From contig NZ_PDWQ01000002.1 in the NCBI RefSeq assembly GCF_010211745.1, positions 124,001 to 188,000 on the forward strand: a DNA stretch of 64,000 nucleotides, given 5' to 3'. This stretch comes from Pseudoxanthomonas kalamensis DSM 18571. Lineage in GTDB: Bacteria; Pseudomonadota; Gammaproteobacteria; Xanthomonadales; Xanthomonadaceae. The translations under genes and the position numbers were made by a program. The notes beneath the pieces were generated by a model, which did not search any database, had not been told where the DNA came from, and was given only the letters and a program-made list of their open reading frames with translations. This document shows positions 39,694-48,153 of this stretch, piece after piece. Each line of letters opens with the position of its first letter. The stretch's first letter is position 1.

Positions 39694-40938
39694 ATGCTGC
39701 TCTATCAATGGCATGAACTCGGCCGCCATTGGATGTCGCCCTGGATCCAGCTGGCCGACGCCAACGCCAAGATCTTCTCCAACCCCAACAGCTGGCTGTC
39801 GCGGCTGCCGGGGGCCGAACGCGTGTCGGCCTACAACGAGCTGGTCTACCGGCTGGGCAAGGACTACGAGAAGCCCGAGTGGAGCATCCACCAGGTCGAT
39901 AAGGACGACGCCTCGATCCCGGTGGTCGAGCAGGAAATCATCCGCAAGCCGTTCTGCCGTCTGCTGCGCTTCAAGCGCTACACCGACGACGCCGGCAGCA
40001 TCGCCACGCTGAAGGAAGAACCCTCGGTGCTGGTGGTCGCGCCGTTGTCCGGCCACCACGCCACCCTGCTCCGCGACACCGTGCGCACCCTGCTGCGCGA
40101 CCACAAGGTCTACGTGACCGACTGGGTCGACGCGCGCATGGTGCCGATGTCCGAAGGCGAGTTCAGCCTGGACGACTACATCGCCTACGTCGAGGAATTC
40201 ATCCGCCACATCGGCGCCGACAAACTGCACGTGATCAGCGTGTGCCAGCCGACCGTACCGGTGCTGGCCGCGGTATCGCTGATGGCCGGCCGCGGCGAGA
40301 AGACCCCGCGCTCGCTGGTCATGATGGGCGGCCCGATCGACGCCCGCCACAGCCCCACCGAGGTCAACGGCCTGGCCACACGCAAGCCGCTGTCGTGGTT
40401 CGAGAACAACGTCATCCACACCGTGCCGGAAACCTATCCGGGCCACGGCCGCAAGGTCTATCCCGGCTTCCTGCAGCATGCCGGCTTCATCGCCATGAAT
40501 CCCAGCCGCCACTTCATGTCGCACTGGGATTTCTATTCCGACCTGGTCAAGGGCGACCAGCAGGATGCCCAATCGCATCGCCAGTTCTACGACGAGTACA
40601 ACGCCGTGCTGGACATGCCAGCGCCGTACTACCTGCAGACCATCCGCACCGTGTTCCAGGAGTTCCTGCTGCCGCGCGGCAAGTGGAAGGTCAAGGGCGA
40701 ACTGGTCAATCCCGCCGCGATCCGCAATACCGCGCTGATGAGCATCGAAGGCGAACTGGACGACATTTCCGGCCTCGGCCAGACCGCCGCCGCGCACGCG
40801 ATGTGCAGCGGCATCCCCAAGACCCGCCACCGCACCCTGGTGGTGGAAGGCGCCGGACACTACGGCATCTTCAGCGGCCGTCGCTGGCGCGAGAAAGTCT
40901 ATCCGCAGGTGCGCGACTTCATCGCCAAGTACGCTTGA
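39694..40938 (+). CDS. phaZ: Intracellular polyhydroxyalkanoate depolymerase
   Basis: PhaZ breaks down stored poly-3-hydroxybutyrate in the cytoplasm. The 414-residue alpha/beta hydrolase starts MLLYQWHELGRHWMSPW. It has the LSGHHATLLRDTVRTLLRDH region, VYVTDWVDARMVP and the nucleophile elbow HVISVCQPTVPVLAA, where cysteine replaces serine as in Ralstonia PhaZ. The His is in EGAGHYGIFSGRRW. AAAAAGGAG lies nine bases before ATG 39694; ATG 39661 is less likely. No phaC is in this window. Confidence 0.93.
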   Translation: MLLYQWHELGRHWMSPWIQLADANAKIFSNPNSWLSRLPGAERVSAYNELVYRLGKDYEKPEWSIHQVDKDDASIPVVEQEIIRKPFCRLLRFKRYTDDAGSIATLKEEPSVLVVAPLSGHHATLLRDTVRTLLRDHKVYVTDWVDARMVPMSEGEFSLDDYIAYVEEFIRHIGADKLHVISVCQPTVPVLAAVSLMAGRGEKTPRSLVMMGGPIDARHSPTEVNGLATRKPLSWFENNVIHTVPETYPGHGRKVYPGFLQHAGFIAMNPSRHFMSHWDFYSDLVKGDQQDAQSHRQFYDEYNAVLDMPAPYYLQTIRTVFQEFLLPRGKWKVKGELVNPAAIRNTALMSIEGELDDISGLGQTAAAHAMCSGIPKTRHRTLVVEGAGHYGIFSGRRWREKVYPQVRDFIAKYA

Positions 40939-40946
40939 GCGCAAAC

Positions 40947-41069
40947 GAGGAACGAGTGGAGAGAAACGAGTGGAGAGGAACGAGGAGTGAGTGAAAGGCA
41001 GAGGCTGCTGCGCCGTTGACTTCACTCGTTTCTCACTCCTCTCCACTCGTTCCTCGCTCCTCTCGCTCC
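40947..41069. repeat. Inverted pair of 7-bp (GAGnnnn) repeat arrays
   Basis: Seven contiguous 7-mers fill 40947-40995: GAGGAAC, GAGTGGA, GAGAAAC, GAGTGGA, GAGGAAC, GAGGAGT and GAGTGAA. After a 25-base spacer, 41021-41062 is the opposite-strand form in six heptamers (nnnnCTC), with a slipped seventh to 41069. About 18 bases of the two arms are exactly complementary, so RNA would fold into a long purine/pyrimidine hairpin. It lies between the convergent stops of phaZ and the 41072 gene. Confidence 0.85.
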
Positions 41070-41071
41070 CT

Positions 41072-41989
41072 TCACACCACCGGATTGCGCACCAGCAGGT
41101 GCTTGGCCAGCCAGCCGTGGAACATGCCGACCGCCCGCGCCAGGTGCAGGGTGCCGAACAGCAGCAGGATCCCGGTCGCCGAAACCGCCGGCAGCAGCCA
41201 CGGCGCATCCGAAGCCATGTTCCAGCTGCCGAATTCCATTTCGTAGGAATACGGGAACAGCAAGCTCAACGGCGCCAGCGCCAACCCCAGCGACGTGCTA
41301 AGCAACGACACCGCGACGGTGAAGTACGCGGTTCCCAGCGGCAGCATCAGCAGGAAATACAGCATTGCAGTCCAGGTGCGGCCGTCGGTGAACAGCTCGC
41401 CCAGCCGCGTCATCCACGGCTTGTCCCGCTGCGTATACAGCGGACGCCGCGGCATGCGTTCGCCCAGCAGGACCTCAACGATGCGCCCTTCCACCAGCGA
41501 CAGCAGACGCACCGACATCAGGAACAGCAGCAGCAGCGGGATGCCGATGATCAGGATCAGCAGCCCGGCCGACAGGCTGGCGCCGGTCACCACCCAGGTG
41601 AAATAGAAGGTTCCGGTGGCCAGGGCCAGCAGCATGTAGAACAGCGCGCCATAGGTGCGCGGGTCGGCGATCACGCCGAAGAAGCGGCCTGGCAGCGAAG
41701 TCCGCGGCGGCGGCGGCGGCGGCCGCAACGCGCGCGTCACCTTGACCTCGGTATCGCGGTAGATCTCGGCGACCTCTTCGGGCGCGCCATAACTGCCGGC
41801 CACCGAGGCGATCACCTCGGCCTCGGACTTTCCGGCCTGCTCGGCCAGTTCCGCGCGCAGATATTCCTCGGCGTCGTACAGGGCATCCTGGATCATCGCC
41901 GGGTCGGCGCCTTTCAGCGCCGCGCGCAGCTGTTCCAGGTATTCGGGAATGGACGTCGGCAAGGCGGTGGTGGTTTCACTGGTGCTCAT
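41072..41989 (-). CDS. PadR-linked membrane protein (DUF1700/sensor-like)
   Basis: The 305-residue protein has a cytosolic N-terminal helical domain (YLEQLRAALKGADPAMIQDA, the DUF1700/HAAS pattern EEYLRAEL) and a proline run (PPPPPPR). A membrane part of about six to seven helices in two similar halves follows, resembling the 'putative sensor' membrane domain. Such genes usually follow a PadR regulator, with which this one overlaps by ATGA. The role is probably in envelope stress or lipid sensing, by inference. Confidence 0.75.
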   Translation of the reverse strand: MSTSETTTALPTSIPEYLEQLRAALKGADPAMIQDALYDAEEYLRAELAEQAGKSEAEVIASVAGSYGAPEEVAEIYRDTEVKVTRALRPPPPPPRTSLPGRFFGVIADPRTYGALFYMLLALATGTFYFTWVVTGASLSAGLLILIIGIPLLLLFLMSVRLLSLVEGRIVEVLLGERMPRRPLYTQRDKPWMTRLGELFTDGRTWTAMLYFLLMLPLGTAYFTVAVSLLSTSLGLALAPLSLLFPYSYEMEFGSWNMASDAPWLLPAVSATGILLLFGTLHLARAVGMFHGWLAKHLLVRNPVV

Positions 41990-42348
41990 TGCAATGCCCC
42001 CTTCAGGACGGTATCGACGGAATCGCGGGTCGCGCCCCAGGCGGCGGCCCACTGTTGCAGGGCCTGCCGGCCCGGTCCGGTGATGCGGTAATAGCGGCGC
42101 GGCGGCCCAGCGTCCGACGGCTCGATGAAACTCTCCAGCAACCCGGCCGCTTCCAGGTTCCGCAGCACCGGGTACAGCGCGCTCTGCTTGCCGCTCAGCA
42201 CACCATCGAGCCGCTCCATGCGCTTGGCGATCAGATACCCGTACAGCGGTTCGCCAGCCTGCGCCAGCACCGCCAGCAGGGCCAGCGACACCGTGCCGGT
42301 ACTCAGTTCCTTCTGGAACTTCTTCAGCGACCCATCCACTTCGTTCAT
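41986..42348 (-). CDS. PadR-family transcriptional regulator
   Basis: The 120-residue protein is a winged-helix PadR member: SLALLAVLAQAGEPLYGYLI, SALYPVLRNLEAAGLLESF and RRYYRITGPGRQALQQWAA, with a short C-terminal helix for dimerisation (group s2). It probably represses its own two-gene operon. ATG 42348 gives MNEVDGS; the frame is open to 42363. Its leader contains an imperfect palindrome listed separately. Confidence 0.9.
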   Translation of the reverse strand: MNEVDGSLKKFQKELSTGTVSLALLAVLAQAGEPLYGYLIAKRMERLDGVLSGKQSALYPVLRNLEAAGLLESFIEPSDAGPPRRYYRITGPGRQALQQWAAAWGATRDSVDTVLKGALQ

Positions 42349-42386
42349 TGGCCCTGCTCCCACCCGGGTTGGCTAGGTTGAAGGGA

Positions 42387-42408
42387 ATACTACTAATTAC
42401 TTCAGTAT
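42387..42408 (-). promoter_or_regulatory. Candidate PadR operator/promoter region
   Basis: ATACT (42387-42391) and AGTAT (42404-42408) are inverted around an AT-rich 12-base centre, within a locally AT-rich pocket about 40 bp upstream of padR. On the minus strand the left half reads TAGTAT, a -10-like hexamer; on the plus strand TATAGT (42406-42411) could serve the cyclophilin gene. PadR sites often have short inverted arms of this spacing. Confidence 0.3.
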
Positions 42409-42504
42409 AGTGATTGTGCCATTAGTCATCGCCTGTCGGGTTTGCCGGCCATGGCCGCTGCGGCCAGAATCGGGGACCACATTCGCTCGCCACCGGAACC
42501 GCAT

Positions 42505-43425
42505 ATGCGCCTGCGCACCACCTCGCTCGCCTTTTGTCTGGCTCTTGCCACCGCCGCGCCGGTCCTTGCCGACGACGCGCCGGTCTACCGCAGCGCGCAG
42601 GAGATCGTCGACGCGGCGCCGGATACCGACTGGCGCGACCTCGACCCGGCCAACACCCTGTACATGGAGTTGCCGGGCGGCCGGGTGATCATCGAGCTGG
42701 CGCCGGAGTTCGCCCCGGAGCACGCCGGCAACATCCGCACCCTGGCCCACGAACATTTCTGGGACGGCACCAGCATCTATCGCTCGCAGGACAACTTCGT
42801 AGTCCAGTTCGGCGATCCGGACGGCGAAGACCCGGCCACGGCCAAGTCCCTCGGTAGTGCGAAAACCCATCTGCCGGCCGAATTCGAGCGCGCCAGCGAC
42901 AGACTGCACTTCGACGCGCTACCCGACGTCGATGGCTGGGCATCGCAGGTCGGCTTTGCCGACGGCTTCCCCGCCGGCCGCGACCCGCAGGCCGGCAAGG
43001 CCTGGCTGGCGCATTGCTACGGCGCGCTCGGCGCCGGCCGCAACCTTGACGCCGACAGCAGCCTGGGCGCCGAACTGTACGTGGTCACCGGACAGTCGCC
43101 GCGTCAACTGGATCGCAACATCACCCTGGTCGGCCGGGTGGTGAAGGGCATGGAACTGCTCAGCGTGATCCCGCGCGGCCCCGAGCCGATGGGTTTCTAC
43201 GAGAACGCCGAAGAACGCACGCCCATTGTGTCGATCCGCCTGGCCAGCGACGTGCCGGCGGCCGAACGCACGCCGCTGCAACTGCTGCGCACCGACACCC
43301 GGAGCTTCCACGACGCCACCGAGGCCCGGCGCAATCGCCGCGACGCCTTCTACAAGCGCCCCTCCGGACACATCGACCTGTGCAACGTTCCGCTGCCGGT
43401 ACGGGTAACGCCCGCACGCCACTGA
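42505..43425 (+). CDS. Periplasmic cyclophilin-type peptidyl-prolyl isomerase
   Basis: The 306-residue precursor has a signal peptide ([13 protein letters not shown]) and a cyclophilin-like domain with [60 protein letters not shown] and [17 protein letters not shown]. It has a long insert compared with PpiA and a distinct C-terminal extension ending CNVPLPVRV. It should speed proline isomerisation in exported proteins. ATG 42505 starts the signal peptide. Confidence 0.88.
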   Translation: MRLRTTSLAFCLALATAAPVLADDAPVYRSAQEIVDAAPDTDWRDLDPANTLYMELPGGRVIIELAPEFAPEHAGNIRTLAHEHFWDGTSIYRSQDNFVVQFGDPDGEDPATAKSLGSAKTHLPAEFERASDRLHFDALPDVDGWASQVGFADGFPAGRDPQAGKAWLAHCYGALGAGRNLDADSSLGAELYVVTGQSPRQLDRNITLVGRVVKGMELLSVIPRGPEPMGFYENAEERTPIVSIRLASDVPAAERTPLQLLRTDTRSFHDATEARRNRRDAFYKRPSGHIDLCNVPLPVRVTPARH

Positions 43426-43460
43426 TCCCACACTCACATCCCGACCTGGAGAAAACCCCC

Positions 43461-43754
43461 ATGCCCCTGTTGCGCTTCCGCGTCACCGGCACCGAAGACG
43501 ACCTGCGCCTGCTGGCCGACCGCATCAACGACATCGACGGCATCGAACACATCGAGGAAATCGCCGACCTGATGCCGCATATGGACGACCCGGACTCCAG
43601 CTCGGCCGGCCTGACCGACGACATCGGCCCCGGCACTCACCTGCTGGAAATCGACGCCCCCGACGATGCGCTCGCCGAACGCGTGCGCAACGTGATCGAG
43701 CTGACCGCAGCCAATCGCGATCTGGTGATCGAATTCGAAGCCGACGACGGCTGA
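43461..43754 (+). CDS. Small acidic protein of unknown function
   Basis: The 98-residue protein (starts MPLLRFRVTGTEDDLRLLAD) follows the cyclophilin by 35 bp with CTGGAGAAAA before its ATG. Two beta-alpha-beta-like halves (LRFRVTGTEDDLRLLADRIN and HLLEIDAPDDALAERVRNVI) flank a Met/Asp-rich loop (DLMPHMDDPDSS), suggesting a ferredoxin-like or ACT-like fold. It is very acidic and cytoplasmic. I do not recognise the family. Confidence 0.7.
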   Translation: MPLLRFRVTGTEDDLRLLADRINDIDGIEHIEEIADLMPHMDDPDSSSAGLTDDIGPGTHLLEIDAPDDALAERVRNVIELTAANRDLVIEFEADDG

Positions 43755-43792
43755 GCCACCTGACGCGCGCTGGCGTCGGCGGCATGTCGCGC

Positions 43793-44908
43793 TCAAACCA
43801 GTTGACGCATCGAGGCCGGGTCGAAATCGCGCAGGCCGACGCTGTCGCCGCTACGGACCTTCTGCGCCCATTGCGGATCGGCCAGCAGCGCACGGCCGAC
43901 CGCGATCAGGTCGAACTCTTCGCGTTCCATCCGCCTCACCAGTTCGTCCAGACCGGCGGCCTGCGAACCCTTGCCGCCGAAAGCGCCGAGGAAGTCGCTG
44001 CCGGACAGGCCAACCGATCCCACCGAGATTGTCGGCGCGCCGGTCAGCTTCTTCGCCCAGCCGGCGAAGTTCAGCCCCTGCTCGCCGTCGATCTCCGGGA
44101 ATTCCGCTTCCCAGAACCGTCGCTCCGAACAATGCAGGATGTCCACGCCCGCCTCGACCAGCGGCAATAGCCAGTCACGCATCTCGTCCGGCGTAGTCGC
44201 CAGCCGCGCCTTGTAGTCCTGCTGCTTCCATTGGCTGACCCGCAGCAGCAGCGGGAAATCCGGCCCGATCGCGGCACGCACGGCGGCAATGACTTCAGCG
44301 GCGAAGCGCGAACGCTCGCGCAGGCTGGCGCCACCGTAACGATCAGTGCGACGGTTGCTGCCGGACCAGAAGAACTGGTCGATCAGATAGCCGTGCGCGC
44401 CATGCACTTCGACCACGTCGAAGCCCAGTCGGCGTGCATCGGCGGCGGCGCGCGCGAACGCGGCGACGGTGTCGGCGATGTCTTCCTCGCTCATCGCCAC
44501 CCCGTTCGGATCGTCAGGCCCGTTCAGTCCGGACGGACTTTCGACCGGCGCTTCCGGCGTCCATGCACTGGTCCCACGCGTCGCGCCGGTATGCCAGATC
44601 TGCGGACCCATCCGTCCACCGGCGGCATGCACCGCGTCGATCACACCTTTCCAGCCCTGCAGCGCAGCGTCGCCATGGAAGAACGGAATCCCCGGCTCGT
44701 TGCGCGAGGCCGGACGGTCAATCACGGTGCCCTCGGACAGGATCAGCCCCACCCCGCCCTCGGCGCGACGACGGTAGTAGTCGGCATTGGCGCTGCCGGG
44801 AATGCCCTCGGGAGCGAACAGCCGCGTCATCGGCGCCATCACGATGCGGTTGGCCAGCTGCAGGGTCTTGTGCTGGAACGGGCGGAACAGGATCTCGTTG
44901 GCAGGCAT
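43793..44908 (-). CDS. NADH:flavin oxidoreductase, Old Yellow Enzyme family
   Basis: The 371-residue FMN TIM barrel has NRIVMAPMTRLFAPEGIPGS, YYRRRAEGGVGLILSEGTVI, QIWHTGATRG (in which His binds substrate), VEVHGAHGYLIDQFFW and SNRRTDRYGGASLRERSRF. OYE enzymes reduce activated C=C bonds or nitro groups with NAD(P)H. The single-domain length excludes the iron-sulfur 2,4-dienoyl-CoA reductase type. A GTG at 44950 would add 14 residues. Confidence 0.92.
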   Translation of the reverse strand: MPANEILFRPFQHKTLQLANRIVMAPMTRLFAPEGIPGSANADYYRRRAEGGVGLILSEGTVIDRPASRNEPGIPFFHGDAALQGWKGVIDAVHAAGGRMGPQIWHTGATRGTSAWTPEAPVESPSGLNGPDDPNGVAMSEEDIADTVAAFARAAADARRLGFDVVEVHGAHGYLIDQFFWSGSNRRTDRYGGASLRERSRFAAEVIAAVRAAIGPDFPLLLRVSQWKQQDYKARLATTPDEMRDWLLPLVEAGVDILHCSERRFWEAEFPEIDGEQGLNFAGWAKKLTGAPTISVGSVGLSGSDFLGAFGGKGSQAAGLDELVRRMEREEFDLIAVGRALLADPQWAQKVRSGDSVGLRDFDPASMRQLV

Positions 44909-45025
44909 TGCGTCAGTGTCGTGTGAGAAGGTCGGCGAATTCTGCGACACGGGCGCCGCATGCAGAACCCGTTTCCGCTGCAGATCTCAGGACACTGTGT
45001 TCGATCAGGCCGCCCTGGTGGCGAC

Positions 45026-46600
45026 TCAGTCGTCTTCGTCGTCCTCCACCGGGGTCAGCACCAGGTCCTGGAAGTCGAAGCTGAAGTCGGTCAGCGACGA
45101 TGCCGGCTGCATGCGCAGCTCGCGCACCTTGCCGTCCGGGTCCAGGCTGAAGCTGGCGAAGGCATCGGCATTGAGCGTGCGCTCGTCCCAGCGCACGATG
45201 AAGGTATCGTGCTGCCAGTGCTCCAATGTGCCCAGCAACAGCGGCGTGTGCGCGAACTGCATGCGCAGGCGGCCATCCTGTTCGAACACGCGCACCTCGC
45301 CGTACCACGGATCGCGATAGTTGGCGGCATAGCCGGAAGGCGGCAGCGATGGCGTGGAACCTTCTGCCCGCGCGGCCAGATGCTGCTGCCAGCCTTCGTC
45401 GGCATCGCCGCCGGCCTTGGCCACCGATTTCGCGTAGGCATCCACCCAGTCGGTGGCCGGCGCATCCAGCAAGGCATCCAGCACGGTGTAGGTGACCGCA
45501 TTGAAGGCCGCGCCGCTTTCCTGGTTGGTCAGCACGACCACGCCGAGGTTCAGTTCCGGAATCAGGGTCAGACGCGAGACCATGCCCGGCCAGCCGCCGG
45601 TGTGCCAGACCAGCTTGCGGCCGCGATAGTCGCTGAGCCGCCAGCCCTCGCCATAGCCCTGGAAGTTCGGCGTGGCCGCGGCCAGTTCCGGCACAGGCGG
45701 TTTGCCGACGCCGATCGGGGTGATCACCGACCACATCTCGCGCTGCCGCGCCTGGCTGAACAACGGCGTGCCGTCGGGCAGCTTGCCGCCGGCCAGTTGC
45801 ACGTTCATCCATTTGCCCAGGTCGTGCACGCTGGCGTACAGGTCGCCGGCGGCGCGATTGTTCGACCAGCTCATCCGCGCCACCGGCTGCAGGGTCTTGA
45901 AATCGGCCTTGGCGTGGCCGATGGCCGGGCGATCGGCGGCCGTGACCCGGTCGTTGAAACGGGTGCCACGCATACCGACCGGGTCCAGGATCTCGTGTTG
46001 CACGAAATCGACGTAGCTCTGTCCGGAGACCTCTTCGATCACCTTCTGCGCTACCGCATACAGGATGTTGTCGTAGGCGTAGCCGTCGCGGAATCCTTTC
46101 TTCAGCGGCACCTTCGACAAGCGTTGCACGACCTCGTCCACGCTGTAGTCGCTGGGTGGCCAGAACAGCAGGTCGCCGGCGCCCAGGCTGAGGCCGGAGC
46201 GGTGCGAGAGCAGGTCGCGGATGCGCATCTGCCCGGTGACGTAGTCGTCGGACATGCGGAAACCCGGAAGATGGTCGATCACCCGGTCGTCGAGTTTCAG
46301 CTTGCCCTGATCAGCCAGGATCGACAGCGCCGCCGCGGTAAAGGCCTTGGTGTTGGAGGCGATGGCGAACGGCGTGGTCGCGGTGACTGCGGCCGGCTTG
46401 CCGATCTCGCGCACGCCATAGCCGCGCTCGAGCACGACTTCACCGTCCTTGACGATAGCCACCGCAATGCCCGGCACGTCGAAAGTCTCGCGCACGCGCT
46501 CGACCTGCGCGTCGAGATCCTGCAATCGCGACGGCAGTTCACCCGCTGTCGCCCACGTGGCCGACAGCGCCAGCATCCATCCCGCACACCACTTGCCCAT
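45026..46600 (-). CDS. Serine hydrolase of the beta-lactamase/PBP4* family (S12)
   Basis: The 524-residue precursor has a signal peptide (MLALSATWATA) and a class C beta-lactamase fold with SxxK in IASNTKAF, the Tyr-Asp-Asn motif in GYAYDNILYAVAQ and HTGG in the KTG place (KLVWHTGGWPGM). A C-terminal beta domain of about 100 residues follows the core, as in other DUF3471-type members. It is likely a D-aminopeptidase, esterase or peptidoglycan-related hydrolase rather than a resistance enzyme. ATG 46600 begins the signal. Confidence 0.88.
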   Translation of the reverse strand: MGKWCAGWMLALSATWATAGELPSRLQDLDAQVERVRETFDVPGIAVAIVKDGEVVLERGYGVREIGKPAAVTATTPFAIASNTKAFTAAALSILADQGKLKLDDRVIDHLPGFRMSDDYVTGQMRIRDLLSHRSGLSLGAGDLLFWPPSDYSVDEVVQRLSKVPLKKGFRDGYAYDNILYAVAQKVIEEVSGQSYVDFVQHEILDPVGMRGTRFNDRVTAADRPAIGHAKADFKTLQPVARMSWSNNRAAGDLYASVHDLGKWMNVQLAGGKLPDGTPLFSQARQREMWSVITPIGVGKPPVPELAAATPNFQGYGEGWRLSDYRGRKLVWHTGGWPGMVSRLTLIPELNLGVVVLTNQESGAAFNAVTYTVLDALLDAPATDWVDAYAKSVAKAGGDADEGWQQHLAARAEGSTPSLPPSGYAANYRDPWYGEVRVFEQDGRLRMQFAHTPLLLGTLEHWQHDTFIVRWDERTLNADAFASFSLDPDGKVRELRMQPASSLTDFSFDFQDLVLTPVEDDEDD

Positions 46601-46626
46601 GTCGTACTCCTGTCCGATCCGGAAAA

Positions 46627-47103
46627 CTACAGCAACGCCTGCTTCGCCACGATTACCCCGTTGGCATCGGCATACAGCCAATCCCCCGGCGTGAACACCA
46701 CACCGGCGAAACCGACCTGCACCTCCACCTCGCCCAGGCCACGCTTTTCGGTCTTCATCGGCGTGGCCGCCAGCGCCTTGACCCCGAGCGGCAGCTGCTG
46801 CAGCGCTTCGACGTCGCGCACGCCACCGTGGATAAGCAAGCCGCTCCAGCCGTTCTTCACCGCCGCCTCGGCCAGCATGTCGCCCAGCAACGAACGTCGC
46901 ACCGAGCCTGCGCCATCGACCACCAGTACCCGTCCGTGGCCGTCACTGCCGACCTGCTCGCGGACCCGCGAGTTGTCCTCGAAGCAGCGGATGGTCGCGA
47001 TGCGGCCGTGGAAGCGGTGGTTGCCGCCGAAGTCCAGGAACAGCGGCTCGGCCACCTGCACCTCGGGATGGGCATCGCAAAGATCAGGCGTGGTCCAGGT
47101 CAT
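46627..47103 (-). CDS. rraA: RraA-family protein (ribonuclease E activity regulator / HMG aldolase-like)
   Basis: The 158-residue protein has the RraA features: [59 protein letters not shown] and [17 protein letters not shown]. RraA trimers inhibit RNase E; relatives with a G-G-x-x-D-R motif are aldolases, and the GVRD motif here leaves both open. The size fits RraA of proteobacteria (about 160). It lies 26 bp before the serine hydrolase on the same strand. Confidence 0.9.
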   Translation of the reverse strand: MTWTTPDLCDAHPEVQVAEPLFLDFGGNHRFHGRIATIRCFEDNSRVREQVGSDGHGRVLVVDGAGSVRRSLLGDMLAEAAVKNGWSGLLIHGGVRDVEALQQLPLGVKALAATPMKTEKRGLGEVEVQVGFAGVVFTPGDWLYADANGVIVAKQALL

Positions 47104-47198
47104 GGCGGAAATCCTGCGGACGGGAGTTCCGATGTTACCGCTGGCGCGCGAGCAGCGGGGCTGCGCCAATGATCGATGGTATAGGCGACAATGCGCGG

Positions 47199-48146
47199 AT
47201 GCCGATGACCGCCACCGCCCGCGCCCAGTTGCAGATCCATCTGTGTGTGCTGTTGTGGGGCTTCACCGCCATCCTCGGCAAGCTGATCCTGCTGCCGGCG
47301 CTGCCGCTGGTGTGGTGGCGCATGTTGATCGTGGTCGCGGCGCTGGCCCTGCTGCCGCGCGTCTGGCGCGGGCTGCTGGCGATGCCTTCGCGCCTGCGCC
47401 TGGCCTACGCCGGGATCGGCCTGCTGGTGGCGCTGCACTGGCTGACTTTCTACGGCGCCATCAAGCTGGCCAATGCCTCGGTGGCCGCCACCTGCATCGC
47501 GCTGGCGCCGGCATTCACCGCGGTGGTCGAACCGTGGCTGGCGCGACGGCCGTTCTCGCCGCGCGAGTTGGCCTTCGGCCTGGCGGTGCTGCCCGGAGTG
47601 GCGCTGGTGGTCGGCGGCGTGCCGGACGGCATGCGCAGCGGGATCGTGGTCGGCGCCTTGTCGGCACTGCTGGTGGCTATCTTCGGATCACTGAACAAGC
47701 GTCTGGTCGAACACGGCGACCCGCTGGTGGTCACCGCCGTCGAACTGGGCGCCGGCACCCTGCTGCTGACCGCGCTGGCGCCGGCGATGCCGTGGCTGTT
47801 CCCGGCCTTCGCCGGCGACCTGTGGGCGCTGCCCGGCTGGCGCGACGGCCTGTGGCTGCTGGCGCTGTCGCTGCTATGCACGCTGCTGCCGTTCGCGCTG
47901 GCGCTGGTCGCGTTGCGCCACCTCAGCGCCTACGCGGTGCAGTTGGTGACCAACCTGGAACCGGTCTACGCCATCGTGCTGGCGATGCTGCTGCTGGGCG
48001 AGCAGCGCGAACTGGGCGGGCTGTTCTACCTGGGTGTGGCGATCATCCTGGCCGCGGTGTTCCTGCAGCCGCTGCTGCAACCACGCCGACCGGTGGAGCA
48101 TGCCGAAATCCTCGGCACCGCCGAGGCCAGGCAGATCGTCGACTGA
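47199..48146 (+). CDS. DMT-superfamily (EamA) transporter
   Basis: The 315-residue protein has ten hydrophobic helices in two EamA repeats. The first begins [20 protein letters not shown] and includes [20 protein letters not shown]; the second ends [20 protein letters not shown]. Relatives export amino acids or other metabolites by proton exchange; the substrate is unknown. It diverges from rraA. ATG 47205 is an alternative. Confidence 0.88.
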   Translation: MPMTATARAQLQIHLCVLLWGFTAILGKLILLPALPLVWWRMLIVVAALALLPRVWRGLLAMPSRLRLAYAGIGLLVALHWLTFYGAIKLANASVAATCIALAPAFTAVVEPWLARRPFSPRELAFGLAVLPGVALVVGGVPDGMRSGIVVGALSALLVAIFGSLNKRLVEHGDPLVVTAVELGAGTLLLTALAPAMPWLFPAFAGDLWALPGWRDGLWLLALSLLCTLLPFALALVALRHLSAYAVQLVTNLEPVYAIVLAMLLLGEQRELGGLFYLGVAIILAAVFLQPLLQPRRPVEHAEILGTAEARQIVD

Positions 48147-48153
48147 CGCCGGC

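Noticed and set aside
40242..40994. Peptides with NEERVERNE-type repeats from the end of phaZ
   Set aside because: They are translations of the 7-bp repeat array and of phaZ out of frame, not a protein.
40947..41069. The heptamer arrays as a CRISPR
   Set aside because: Units are 7 bp with no spacers of usual size, and no cas gene is nearby.
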